Shown here one piece after another: positions 1-6,592 of a stretch of 14,094 bases of DNA. Numbering within the stretch: the first letter of the stretch is position 1; every line of letters starts with the position of its first letter. The DNA is from CAZCFB01 sp964511535 (lineage in GTDB: Bacteria > Myxococcota_A > Polyangia > GCA-2747355 > CAZCFB01). The stretch spans positions 1 to 14,094 of the forward strand of contig CAZEFW010000194.1 of the NCBI GenBank assembly GCA_964511535.1, in the 5' to 3' direction. The position numbers and the translations under genes were made by a program. Under the pieces are notes generated by a model. That model made no database searches, was not told where the DNA came from, and saw nothing but the letters and a program-made list of their open reading frames with translations.

Positions 1-2741
1 CGCGGGATCGGGAAGCAATCCATCGGGAGCGCCAGCACGCCGTTGTCCCGCAGGATCCCTGGGATGTCGGCGTTGATCGCCCGGTCGTGCACGACGTGGA
101 GCGAGCCGCACACCACGATCACGACGAGCCCGTGTCTGTGGCCGTAGTCCAGGGTCGAGCGCCCGATGTCGGCCAGCCGCCGCTCGTAGTCGGCCTGGGC
201 CCAGGCTGCCCGGCGCGTCGCCTTGACGAGCCGGGTCGGATCGGCGCCCAGCGCCTCGACCACCCCACGGAGCGCGCGGGCCACCCGCGGGTGGCGCAGC
301 GCGTCGCCTCCCCGCCCCCGACCGCACAGCTCCAGGACCGGGTCGAGGATCAGGCAGCGGCGCCCGCGCGCCCGGAGCGACTCCCGCAACATCTCGGGCA
401 GGGCTTGCTCCATGGGGCAGGTCTTGCCGCCGGAGCCGTCGCGGTCGCCGAGCGTCAAGAGCTTCGGCATCAGCACCGCGTCGAGGTCCTGATCCAGGGC
501 GCCGTGCGCGATCTTGGCCGGCGCGCACGCGTCGTAGCTGTAGCAGCGCTCCTCGCCGCGTGACAGGGACTCGCGGTCGGAGCGCATCGGGCGCACCTCG
601 AAGCCCAGCTCGTGGACCAGCCTCGCCAGCCAGGGGGCATAACCAGCCCAGGCGCCGAAGACCGGGACGCCCACGACGCGGCGGCCGCTGTCACCGCTGC
701 TGGTGGAGGCCAGGGAGGCCGCCAGCAGCGCCTCGCGCTCGTCGAAGGCGCTTGGCGCTTCCCGCGCGAGCTTCGGGCCCGCGAGGTCCCCCGCCTCGAA
801 CTTCGGGCAGGCGCCACCCGAGAGCACCGACTGCCGGGTCCCGGCGACCGACACGGTCGTCTTTTCAATGCTGCAGAACGTGGCGCAGCGCTTGTCGCAG
901 CACTGGAACTCGCGCTGTCCGATCACCCGCGCCTCGAGCACACTCCGCAGGTCGAGGGCGTGGCCGGCCCCGAGCTCCTCACGCCCCAGCGCGTCCATGG
1001 CGCAGAGCCCGATCCCCCAGGCTCCCATGGCGCCCGGGTTGGGAGGGACGATGACCTCCCGGCCGGTGAGCGCGGCGAGGGTCCAGGCGAGGGAGGGGCC
1101 CGTGGCGGGCTTGCCCTGGAAGAAGATCCTGGAGGCGAAGGACCGCTGCCCCATCACCCGGTTGAGGTAGTTGCGGATGACCGCGTACTGGAAGCCCCCG
1201 AAGATATCCTCGAGCGAGAACCCCTCGTTGTGCGCCTCGGCTGCTGCCTCCGCCACGAAGACCGTGCACATTTGGCCCAGGTCGGGGGGACGCGTGGCCC
1301 GCCGGGCCATGCGGGTGAAGACCTCGACGTCGTGGACTCCATAGCAGGCCGCCTGCTCCTCGAGGAAGGAGCCCGTCCCGGCGCTGCACACCTTGTTCAT
1401 GTCGCAGGAGACGATCTGGCCATCCACCACGGAGACGTACTTGGCGTCCTGACCGCCGATCTCCACCACCGACAGATCCGCCCCGCCGTCCTCGTCGCAG
1501 CGGATGGCCGCCGTGGCGTGGGCCACGATCTCGTTGATCACGACGATCCGCCCGGCGCTCCCGGGGCAGGCGGCCCGCGCGACCCTGGCCGCCGCCTCTC
1601 GCCCCGAGCCGGTAAAGCCGATGGCTCGCACCCGGGGGGTCGCCCGGTCCAGGATCGCTTTGATCAGGCGCTGAGCCGCGTCCACCGGGTTGCCGCGCGT
1701 GCGGTCGTAGACGTCGAGCACCGCCTCGCCCGTCTGGAGTGAGGTGAGCACCGCCTTGCTCCCCGTGGAGCCGAGGTCGATCCCCAGCACCGTGGGGTCA
1801 CCGAGCGCAGCCTCGGGGGCGGGCGGCGCCTGCATGCGCGTCACCCGGTGGGCAAACGCCCGCGCCGGCTCCAGCGTGGCGAAGCGGGCGGTCTCGGTTC
1901 GGATGAACGCATCCGGTTCAGGAGGGAGCGGGGCCGCGGCGCCGGTACGGAGCTGCCCGGCGGCCAGCAGCAGGGCACCGAACGCCTCCTGGTGCAGGGA
2001 GTGCTCGGGCACACCGACACGTTGCCCCAGCGCCTCGGAGAGCGCCTCGACCACGGCGGGGAGTCGCCCGCCGCCGCCGATGACGAAGATCGGCCCGTCC
2101 ACACGGATCCGCTCCAGCAGCGCGGCGGCGTTGTCGGCGACCGACTGGAAGTAGCCGCGCAGGAGGGCATCCACCGGACGCCCCTGGTTGCCGAAGTGGG
2201 TCATCTCGCTCTTGGCGAAGACCGAGCAGCGGGCGGTGATGGGGATGGTCCTGGAGGCGGCGGCGGCGAGGCTGTCGGCCTCCTCGATGGAGAGGCCGAA
2301 GCGCCCGGCGATCTTGACCATCGTCTCGCCCGTGCCGGAGGAGCACTTGTCGTTGGCCAGGCTCATGACCCGCCCGGCGCGGTCTCGACTCAGCACCGAG
2401 TAGCCGCGGGCGCCGAGGTTCACCAGGTTCACGCCCCCTTCGGGCAGGCCGCAGGCTGCGGCCAGCGCGGCCTCCAGGCAGGCGTCCTCGGGGAGCCGGC
2501 TGATGGCCGGCGCCGTCAGCTCCTCCGCGTGCAGACCGGTGGCTCCCAGCGCCGCGCAGGAGCTCGAGATCCGTTGATGCCACTTTGTGAAGGCGGCCAT
2601 CGGCCGGCCCTCGTGAACCACCACCTCCGTGGACACCACACGCAACCGGCCGCCCTCGCTGACGGTCCCGACCGCGAACTTGGCGGTGCACTTGCCCAGG
2701 TCACACCCCGCCACCGGCGCTTCGACTTCGGTTCTTTCCAT
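1..2741 (-). CDS. Acyl-CoA dehydratase activase fusion protein, paralog A (incomplete at left edge)
   Basis: The frame is open from an ATG at 2741 to the window edge (913 codons, no stop), with AGGAG 5 nt before the ATG. Two tandem BadF/BadG/HgdC-type ATPase domains are visible. The first has a phosphate-binding motif GCDLGKCTAK (residues 12-21), NDKCSSGTG with Cys133, and ARCSVFAKSEM with Cys172. The second has GIDLGSTGSK (320-329), EIGGQDAKYVS, NKVCSAGTGSFLEEQ with Cys452, and MCTVF with Cys492. The paired Cys residues are the usual ligands of the [4Fe-4S] cluster shared in activase dimers. A Cys cluster QCCDKRCATFC (C614-C623) follows, then a DUF2229/HgdB-like region (CYSYDACAPAK, KTCPMEQA, MDCFP). 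By family, it should use ATP to drive low-potential electrons to a dehydratase/reductase site. It has the same layout as the gene at 7962-12119, so roughly 470 residues probably lie outside the window. The substrate cannot be told. It lies 80 bp behind the gene at 2822-3250 on the same strand, with a hairpin between them. Confidence 0.93.
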   Translation of the reverse strand, partial: MERTEVEAPVAGCDLGKCTAKFAVGTVSEGGRLRVVSTEVVVHEGRPMAAFTKWHQRISSSCAALGATGLHAEELTAPAISRLPEDACLEAALAAACGLPEGGVNLVNLGARGYSVLSRDRAGRVMSLANDKCSSGTGETMVKIAGRFGLSIEEADSLAAAASRTIPITARCSVFAKSEMTHFGNQGRPVDALLRGYFQSVADNAAALLERIRVDGPIFVIGGGGRLPAVVEALSEALGQRVGVPEHSLHQEAFGALLLAAGQLRTGAAAPLPPEPDAFIRTETARFATLEPARAFAHRVTRMQAPPAPEAALGDPTVLGIDLGSTGSKAVLTSLQTGEAVLDVYDRTRGNPVDAAQRLIKAILDRATPRVRAIGFTGSGREAAARVARAACPGSAGRIVVINEIVAHATAAIRCDEDGGADLSVVEIGGQDAKYVSVVDGQIVSCDMNKVCSAGTGSFLEEQAACYGVHDVEVFTRMARRATRPPDLGQMCTVFVAEAAAEAHNEGFSLEDIFGGFQYAVIRNYLNRVMGQRSFASRIFFQGKPATGPSLAWTLAALTGREVIVPPNPGAMGAWGIGLCAMDALGREELGAGHALDLRSVLEARVIGQREFQCCDKRCATFCSIEKTTVSVAGTRQSVLSGGACPKFEAGDLAGPKLAREAPSAFDEREALLAASLASTSSGDSGRRVVGVPVFGAWAGYAPWLARLVHELGFEVRPMRSDRESLSRGEERCYSYDACAPAKIAHGALDQDLDAVLMPKLLTLGDRDGSGGKTCPMEQALPEMLRESLRARGRRCLILDPVLELCGRGRGGDALRHPRVARALRGVVEALGADPTRLVKATRRAAWAQADYERRLADIGRSTLDYGHRHGLVVIVVCGSLHVVHDRAINADIPGILRDNGVLALPMDCFPIP

Positions 2742-2777
2742 GACGGCTCCTCGGGCCAGATGTAGGTTGAGCCCGGA

Positions 2778-2801
2778 GTCGATGATCCCCTCGTCATCGA
2801 C
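2778..2801 (-). terminator. Perfect 8-bp hairpin after the 142-aa gene, no U tract
   Basis: GTCGATGA and TCATCGAC form a perfect 8-bp stem around an 8-nt loop. It begins 20 nt past the stop of the gene at 2822 and sits upstream of the paralog A start. No T run follows on the minus strand, so it is not a classical intrinsic terminator. It could pause or protect the transcript, or partly uncouple the two genes. The function is inferred from position only. Confidence 0.35.
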
Positions 2802-2821
2802 CGTACCCCCACAACCATCTC

Positions 2822-3250
2822 TCAGTCCACCACCCACCCGTTGCGGGCGGCCAGGTCCTTGAGCCTCTTGACCTCCGTGGAGTACGCGTCGTTGGGCTGG
2901 CGGGGTGCGGTGTTCCTCAGCAGCCTGTCCAGGCTGCCGTCCGAGACCTTGCTGCGCTTGAGCGTGTGGTTGAGCTTCACCAGGTCGGACCTGGAGATCC
3001 GACCCGCGCGGTACAGCCGCTCCACCGCGAAGGTGGGCCTCGGGTTGAGCGCGCGGTGCAGCCTAGTCCGCACCGTCTTTTTGACACGCCTGATCAGGCG
3101 GCCCATGGAGCGGGTGGTTCGCTGCCAGCGGGAGGGTGAGGTCCGCACCTGGGTCACCGCGGCGGGGCCCTTGTTCGGGGCCGCGTGGGCGAGGACAGGA
3201 CCGTGCAGCATCAGCGCCGTGACGAGGACCACCATGGATTTCTGTATCAT
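2822..3250 (-). CDS. Small basic secreted protein of unknown function (142 aa)
   Basis: The start at 3250 is chosen because AAGGAG lies 8 nt upstream and a signal peptide begins exactly there (MIQKS, hydrophobic core VVLVTALML, likely cleavage after AHA). The mature part is very basic: by hand count about 29 Lys/Arg against 8 Asp/Glu. It has an Arg/Lys-rich stretch (about residues 40-75), then a short helical-looking segment ERLYRAGRISRSDLVKLN that faintly recalls a SHOCT-type helix pair, not enough to assign it. The frame stays open upstream to 3529, but that part includes the promoter and does not look like protein. A sigma-54 promoter at 3280-3295 predicts a start of transcription near 3269. 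The function is not recognised. It shares promoter type, export signal and basic character with the genes at 3554, 4543 and 6593. Confidence 0.75.
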   Translation of the reverse strand: MIQKSMVVLVTALMLHGPVLAHAAPNKGPAAVTQVRTSPSRWQRTTRSMGRLIRRVKKTVRTRLHRALNPRPTFAVERLYRAGRISRSDLVKLNHTLKRSKVSDGSLDRLLRNTAPRQPNDAYSTEVKRLKDLAARNGWVVD

Positions 3251-3279
3251 CTTCGTCTCTCCTTGGGGACAGGCCATTG

Positions 3280-3295
3280 AGCAAGTATCGGGCCA
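3280..3295 (-). promoter_or_regulatory. Sigma-54 promoter for the 142-aa secreted protein
   Basis: Reading minus, TGGCCCG-ATAC-TTGCT matches the sigma-54 consensus TGGCACG-N4-TTGCW with the required ten bases between GG and GC. The predicted transcript start is near 3269, which leaves about 19 nt before the ATG, enough to hold the AAGGAG site. Confidence 0.7.
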
Positions 3296-3553
3296 TTCAT
3301 GGCACGTCTGCTCCATCCGCGTGGCCTGCCAGGCAACTTGTTGGTTTTCTTGGCCTCCGAATGGACCACATGGGGCCTCCATGGTCACCCCATGACTGTC
3401 TCGCCGGCTACTGCAGGTGCCGCATGTCTCCATCAATCGGACGGGGGGTCCGGGCCCGAGACGAACACGTTGTGCGGCCCGCTGCCCCGGACGTCGCTGA
3501 CTCTGGCCGGTGTGGACTGCTCCGTCCACTGCTTGCCTTCGTAGTCAGCGCTG
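3296..3553. other. Intergenic upstream region with inverted repeats and a possible activator site
   Basis: Together with the promoter and leader this makes a 303-bp gap between the genes at 2822 and 3554, with no convincing gene. It holds a perfect inverted repeat CATGGGG (3369-3375) / CCCCATG (3388-3394), a copy of the AGTAGCCG element on the minus strand (3405-3412), and a hairpin after the gene at 3554 (3512-3529). The size suits an enhancer-bound activator acting on the sigma-54 promoter at 3280-3295. Confidence 0.45.
3512..3529 (-). terminator. Perfect 6-bp hairpin after the 252-aa gene, no U tract
   Basis: GTGGAC and GTCCAC pair perfectly around a 6-nt loop, starting 24 nt past the stop of the gene at 3554. 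No U tract follows. Position suggests a role at the transcript's 3' end; this is inference. Confidence 0.3.
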
Positions 3554-4312
3554 CTAGGGGCTGGTGCGCCAGGTCAGGCCCCCGTGCTCCACCAGATACT
3601 GGCGCCGGTAGAGTTGCCGACGCTGGTGGGTCATGCCACGGTACTGTTGGACCATGCGGGCCAGGGTGCCCGCGTAGCTGCGCGAGGGATCGTCGCGCAG
3701 GGCGTGCTCCCGCATCGTGACCACCGCCAGGCCGAGGGGGACCGACACCAGGTCCGGGAGGAGCACCGCTGCCGGCGCGCTGTAGCCGGCGCCCATCAGC
3801 AGCGGCGTGGCCAGCTTGTCCAGGGCAGAGCTGACGCCGCCGTAGGTCCCCAGGAACACGGGATCCTTGCGAAACTTCATCCAGAGGTACGATCCCAGCG
3901 CCAGCGGGTTGTGCTCCCGGACGCGGTGCAGTCCCCTGGCCAGCGGCGCCGGAAGGCCGCCCTCGATGGCGTCCGCGGTGTGGGTCATCCGGCCGCCCAG
4001 GGAGTTTCGCGCGCGCACGAGCCCGGAGCCGAGGCGGGCCAGGGTACGCCCCGTCCGGCTGGTGGCCACCTTGCGCCGGGCCAGGCGGAGGCGGCCGGGG
4101 AGGCGGAGTTGTTTCACGGCCCGGCGCACGCCGCCCTTGACCTGCCGGCGGGCCAGGCGCAGCCGGCCGGCGAGGCGCAACCCCCCGGCCGCCCGGCGGA
4201 CGCCGGCCTCCATCCCCGGCCCGGCCAGGGCCTCGCCCGCGAGCCCCGGCGTCGCCACTGCCCAGAGCATGACCGCCAGGACCAGGGCCGGGTGTTTGGT
4301 GAGCGGGCGCAT
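3554..4312 (-). CDS. Exported Arg-rich protein with a 24-aa tandem repeat and a hydrophobic region (252 aa)
   Basis: The ATG at 4312 opens a good signal peptide (MRPLTKHPALVLAVMLWAVA, likely cleavage near residue 25-30). Residues 37-84 are two copies of a 24-residue unit sharing LRL(A/P)GRLRLARR. This is a basic, amphipathic stretch with Arg at regular intervals, plausibly binding an anionic surface or nucleic acid. Residues 167-200 (from LATPLLMGAG to LGLAVVTM) are hydrophobic enough for a membrane or buried helical segment. The C-terminus is again rich in Arg and Tyr (QRRQLYRRQY). No known family is recognised. A strong sigma-54 promoter (4326-4341) puts the transcript start at about 4315, only 3 nt before the ATG, and no Shine-Dalgarno site is present. 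The gene is divergent from the secreted protein at 4543, and the two share one 230-bp control region. Confidence 0.75.
   Translation of the reverse strand: MRPLTKHPALVLAVMLWAVATPGLAGEALAGPGMEAGVRRAAGGLRLAGRLRLARRQVKGGVRRAVKQLRLPGRLRLARRKVATSRTGRTLARLGSGLVRARNSLGGRMTHTADAIEGGLPAPLARGLHRVREHNPLALGSYLWMKFRKDPVFLGTYGGVSSALDKLATPLLMGAGYSAPAAVLLPDLVSVPLGLAVVTMREHALRDDPSRSYAGTLARMVQQYRGMTHQRRQLYRRQYLVEHGGLTWRTSP
4061..4204 (-). repeat. 72-bp tandem repeat, two copies, in the Arg-rich exported protein
   Basis: The units are 4133-4204 and 4061-4132 and encode residues 37-60 and 61-84. They share GVRRA, LRL, GRLRLARR and a closing V. The copies differ at several bases, so this is an old in-frame duplication, not a fresh slippage product. 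Confidence 0.7.
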
Positions 4313-4325
4313 GTACGATGCTTAC

Positions 4326-4341
4326 TGCAAGTTCTCTGCCA
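4326..4341 (-). promoter_or_regulatory. Sigma-54 promoter for the 252-aa Arg-rich protein
   Basis: Reading minus, TGGCAGA-GAAC-TTGCA is preceded by C (CTGGCA) and has exact GG-N10-GC spacing. It is one of the best matches to the consensus here. The -12 C at 4327 is 15 nt from the A of the ATG at 4312. Confidence 0.75.
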
Positions 4342-4422
4342 GACGCCTCGTCCCCTGCACCAGCCATAACCCTCCGAAATGAAGCACCGGAGCCGGAGCC
4401 GTCGTTCGAATCATGGAGGGCG

Positions 4423-4442
4423 GGTGGCCACCACAGTAGCCG
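4423..4442 (+). promoter_or_regulatory. Candidate activator element GGTGGC-N6-AGTAGCCG between the divergent genes
   Basis: The 20-bp element lies between two divergent sigma-54 promoters, 71 nt from the plus-strand promoter and 93 nt from the minus-strand one. It is also present upstream of the gene at 6593 with the same N6 spacing, and in degenerate form upstream of the gene at 3250. Its first half is part of a perfect palindrome, GGTGGCCACC (4423-4432). That it binds an activator is inferred. The bare 8-mer AGTAGCCG also occurs in coding sequence near 2154 and 2399. Confidence 0.35.
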
Positions 4443-4513
4443 ACCAGGTGCAAACTCGACTTGCCGGGATCCGCAACCGCGCGAAATGTCCGGCCCCGGC
4501 TGGATCGGCCACC

Positions 4514-4529
4514 TGGCAGGGAATGTGCA
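4514..4529 (+). promoter_or_regulatory. Sigma-54 promoter for the 355-aa secreted protein
   Basis: TGGCAGG-GAAT-GTGCA is preceded by C and has exact GG-N10-GC spacing. It departs from consensus at the first T of TTGC. The -12 C at 4528 is 15 nt from the A of the ATG at 4543, the same distance as in two other genes of this island. Confidence 0.65.
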
Positions 4530-4542
4530 AACGGAAGTGTGC

Positions 4543-5610
4543 ATGGCGCACGTTTCCCACAACGACACCCGATCATCGGACGGCGTCACCGGTCCCCATC
4601 GCCGCAGCTCGCCCCGGGCCAGGCAGGCGCTGCTCGGAGCGGCGGTCCTCGGCCTGCTGACTGCCTGGGCCGCCGACGCCGGGGCCCAGGGCCAAGGGCC
4701 GCACCGGTTCCAGACGCTGCGGCAGGAGGCCGCCGGCTTCCTGCGCACCACGACCCGGCAGGCCCGGCAGACCTTCAACGGGCCGGGGTCCCGCTCGGCC
4801 CTGCTGGCGCTCGGGGCGGTGCTGCGCCGCACCGACGTGGACCGAGGCCTGCTGCGGCAGGTGGTGAACAACCCCCACGCGCACGCCTCACCCGCCCCCG
4901 GGGTACAGCCCACCATCATCCCCGCCGTCAAGGCCCTGGCCCGCCTCGGCAACATCAGCGGCGTGCGGCAGGTGCTGGAGCGGGCGGCCCACTCCCACAA
5001 GCACGAGGGCGGAACCCGCGGGGCCCTGTTCGAGCTGGTGGCCGGGGCGGCGGTCAAGCGCATGGGGTACAAGCTGGACGGGCTGAGCTTCCAGATCGGC
5101 AAGTACGAGACCGACGGCAAGGTGGACAACGGCACCCCCCACCCGTGCCTGGTCAACATGAAGTCCATCAGCCGGCAGCACGTGCTGCCCAGGGTGCTGG
5201 CCAAGGCCGAGGACCAGCTCCGGCTGCGCAACGGCGCGGCCGGCGGCCGCCCGCGGAGGCAGCGAAACCCGGCCCTGCTGGTCATCGGGCAGATGCCCGG
5301 AGTGGACCTGGGCCGGTGGAACTGGAAGGAGACCGCGCGGAGGACCGGTTCAGACCTCACGGTGATCCGGGTCGATCACGACACCGGCCGGGGCAAGGTG
5401 ATCTTTTCGGCCGGCAAGGACCAGCGCCCGTCGAGGCAGATCAAGGGCGCCGGCGCTCGATCTGTCAAAAAACACCAGTCCGTGGTCTCCGGGAAGGCCT
5501 CCTGGCGCGCGCCGTTGCGCCACCCCGCCGGACGGGGCAAGACGTTTGTCGGCCCCGACACCCGGTGGCGGACCTCTCCCCGCGGGCGCCGCGCCAGGCC
5601 GGGTAAATAG
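4543..5610 (+). CDS. Secreted protein with a possible PD-(D/E)XK nuclease-like core (355 aa)
   Basis: The ATG at 4543 is the only start codon between the promoter and a signal peptide with a long Arg-containing front part and core ALLGAAVLGLLTAWAA, cleaved near AGAQG (about residue 49). The frame is open upstream to 4318, but that part crosses the promoter. After a helical region comes GTRGALFELVAGAAVKRMGY, then YETDGKVDN, the strand CLVNMKS, and a helix containing KAEDQLRLR. The order Glu164, Asp195, N-M-K (205-207), Gln225 resembles the E...D...(D/E)xK...Q layout of PD-(D/E)XK nucleases and REase-type toxins. Here the last acidic residue is replaced by Asn, so activity is doubtful. This fold call is inference. 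The rest (residues 226-355) is very basic. It is transcribed from a sigma-54 promoter with a predicted 3-nt leader and is followed after 34 bp by the MYXO-CTERM gene. Confidence 0.75.
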   Translation: MAHVSHNDTRSSDGVTGPHRRSSPRARQALLGAAVLGLLTAWAADAGAQGQGPHRFQTLRQEAAGFLRTTTRQARQTFNGPGSRSALLALGAVLRRTDVDRGLLRQVVNNPHAHASPAPGVQPTIIPAVKALARLGNISGVRQVLERAAHSHKHEGGTRGALFELVAGAAVKRMGYKLDGLSFQIGKYETDGKVDNGTPHPCLVNMKSISRQHVLPRVLAKAEDQLRLRNGAAGGRPRRQRNPALLVIGQMPGVDLGRWNWKETARRTGSDLTVIRVDHDTGRGKVIFSAGKDQRPSRQIKGAGARSVKKHQSVVSGKASWRAPLRHPAGRGKTFVGPDTRWRTSPRGRRARPGK

Positions 5611-5644
5611 GCCCAACACCCCGGCACAATCCAGGAGGACCTTC

Positions 5645-6574
5645 ATGAACCACAAGGTATGGCGAGCGCTGCTGCTCTCCGCTCTGCTCACCGCGGGCCA
5701 GGCGGCCTGTGTTCACCAGGATGACGAGGGCTCGGTCCCCGGCGGAGAAAACATCTCTCGCCCGGGCAGGAGCCTGAACGCCCCCGGGCCCGTGCCGGCC
5801 ACGGCCTGCGGCAAGATCGCGCAGGAGGGGTGCTGCAGCGGGGAGACGCTCTACTTCTGCGCGGCCGGGGTGCTCAAGACCCTGGACTGCAACAAGAACC
5901 TCAAGTGCGGCTGGTACAAGAGCATGATGGCCTACACCTGCGGCACCAATGGCGACCCGGATCCCAGCGGCAAGTTCCCCAAGTCCTGCGCCGGGCTCCT
6001 GGGCGACGGCGGACCGTCCCCCTTTGACAAGGGCTCGCCGGACAAGAGCTCGGAGGACCTGGGCTCGGAGGACTTGGGCTCGGAGGACCAGGGCTCGGAG
6101 GACCAGGGTCAGGCGGACAGCGCGCCGGGGGCTGACACGGGCCCCGCGGCCGACACGGACAACGGCCTCCCGGAGGCCGGGCTCGACCGGGCGGCGGCCC
6201 AAAAAGACCTCGGGGGTGGGGGTGAGCCGGAAAACGACGGTGGATGCACCTGCGCTCAGGCCGGGGCGCCGCAGGGCGCGGGTCTCGCCCTGATGCCGCT
6301 GGTCCTGGGCCTGCTGGTGCTCCTGCGCCGCCGAAAACGCCATGGACTGGCTGGCGACGACGAAAAAGTGACGAGCAGGACGGGGGTGGCTCTCCGAGTA
6401 GCCGGTGGTGGAGATTCGAAACTCCGGCACCGCCGGCAGCACGGAGTCTGCTTCCAGCGGTTGCCTGCCCGCGGGTGCGACAGCCAGCTTGCCTGGCCGT
6501 GTTTACGGCGGGTTGGCGCGGCGGAGTTCCCGTCGCACACGACACGCAACCATGCGCTCAAATTGGCCCAATAA
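5645..6574 (+). CDS. Cys-rich surface protein with MYXO-CTERM tail (309 aa as read; perhaps 241)
   Basis: AGGAGG at 5633-5638, six nt before the ATG, fixes the start. The signal peptide ends in GQAAC with Cys22 at the mature end, so N-terminal lipidation is possible although the lipobox is poor. Residues 55-115 are a Cys module (C55, C63, C64, C72, C82, C88, C99, C115), a spacing I associate with myxobacterial surface proteins. An acidic low-complexity linker follows (SEDLG/SEDQG repeats, 136-155). Residues 199-232 are a MYXO-CTERM signal: GGCTC, a hydrophobic helix ALMPLVLGLLVLL, then RRRKR. Such tails are processed by myxosortases and anchor proteins at the outer surface. The frame runs about 77 residues past the Arg cluster, which is abnormal. 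Losing one A from the A5 run at 6363-6367 would end the protein at a TGA at 6369-6371 (present numbering). The gene is probably co-transcribed with the one at 4543. Confidence 0.85.
   Translation: MNHKVWRALLLSALLTAGQAACVHQDDEGSVPGGENISRPGRSLNAPGPVPATACGKIAQEGCCSGETLYFCAAGVLKTLDCNKNLKCGWYKSMMAYTCGTNGDPDPSGKFPKSCAGLLGDGGPSPFDKGSPDKSSEDLGSEDLGSEDQGSEDQGQADSAPGADTGPAADTDNGLPEAGLDRAAAQKDLGGGGEPENDGGCTCAQAGAPQGAGLALMPLVLGLLVLLRRRKRHGLAGDDEKVTSRTGVALRVAGGGDSKLRHRRQHGVCFQRLPARGCDSQLAWPCLRRVGAAEFPSHTTRNHALKLAQ
6047..6106 (+). repeat. 15-bp tandem repeat, four copies, in the acidic linker
   Basis: Four in-frame units of (A/G)GCTCGGAGGAC followed by CTG, TTG, CAG and CAG encode SSEDL, GSEDL, GSEDQ and GSEDQ. 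This is a flexible, acidic spacer between the Cys module and the membrane anchor. Copy number may vary between strains. Confidence 0.8.
6385..6404 (+). promoter_or_regulatory. Second copy of GGTGGC-N6-AGTAGCCG, upstream of the annexin-like gene
   Basis: This matches the element at 4423-4442 at all 14 fixed positions with the same 6-nt gap. It lies 159 nt upstream of the sigma-54 promoter at 6564-6579, a normal range for an enhancer-type site. It falls inside the doubtful C-terminal extension of the MYXO-CTERM frame, which fits that stretch being non-coding. Confidence 0.35.
6402..6436 (+). terminator. Hairpin downstream of the MYXO-CTERM tail, no U tract
   Basis: CCGGTGGTGGAG pairs with CTCC-(ggc bulge)-ACCGCCGG around the loop ATTCGAAA: 12 pairs, one of them G-T, with a 3-nt bulge. 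It begins 30 nt past the presumed original TGA at 6369-6371. Like the hairpins after the genes at 2822 and 3554 it lacks a T run. Confidence 0.3.
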
Positions 6575-6579
6575 TTGCG
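6564..6579 (+). promoter_or_regulatory. Sigma-54 promoter for the annexin-like secreted protein
   Basis: TGGCCCA-ATAA-TTGCG, preceded by T, has exact GG-N10-GC spacing. The -12 C at 6578 is 15 nt from the A of the ATG at 6593. The TAA that closes the extended MYXO-CTERM frame lies inside this promoter, a further hint that the extension is not a real C-terminus. Confidence 0.7.
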
Positions 6580-6592
6580 TTACCGGGCGTCC

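Noticed and set aside
3299..3544. 81-codon plus-strand frame in the gap between two island genes
   Set aside because: No Shine-Dalgarno site, odd composition, and it covers the antisense sigma-54 promoter region and hairpins.
4404..4412. GTTCGAATC, resembling a tRNA T-loop
   Set aside because: The flanking bases cannot form a T-stem, and no acceptor or anticodon arm is present.
3408..5360. 650-codon open frame on the minus strand
   Set aside because: It overlaps two better genes on both strands and crosses their promoters; only the individual genes have signal peptides and sensible composition.
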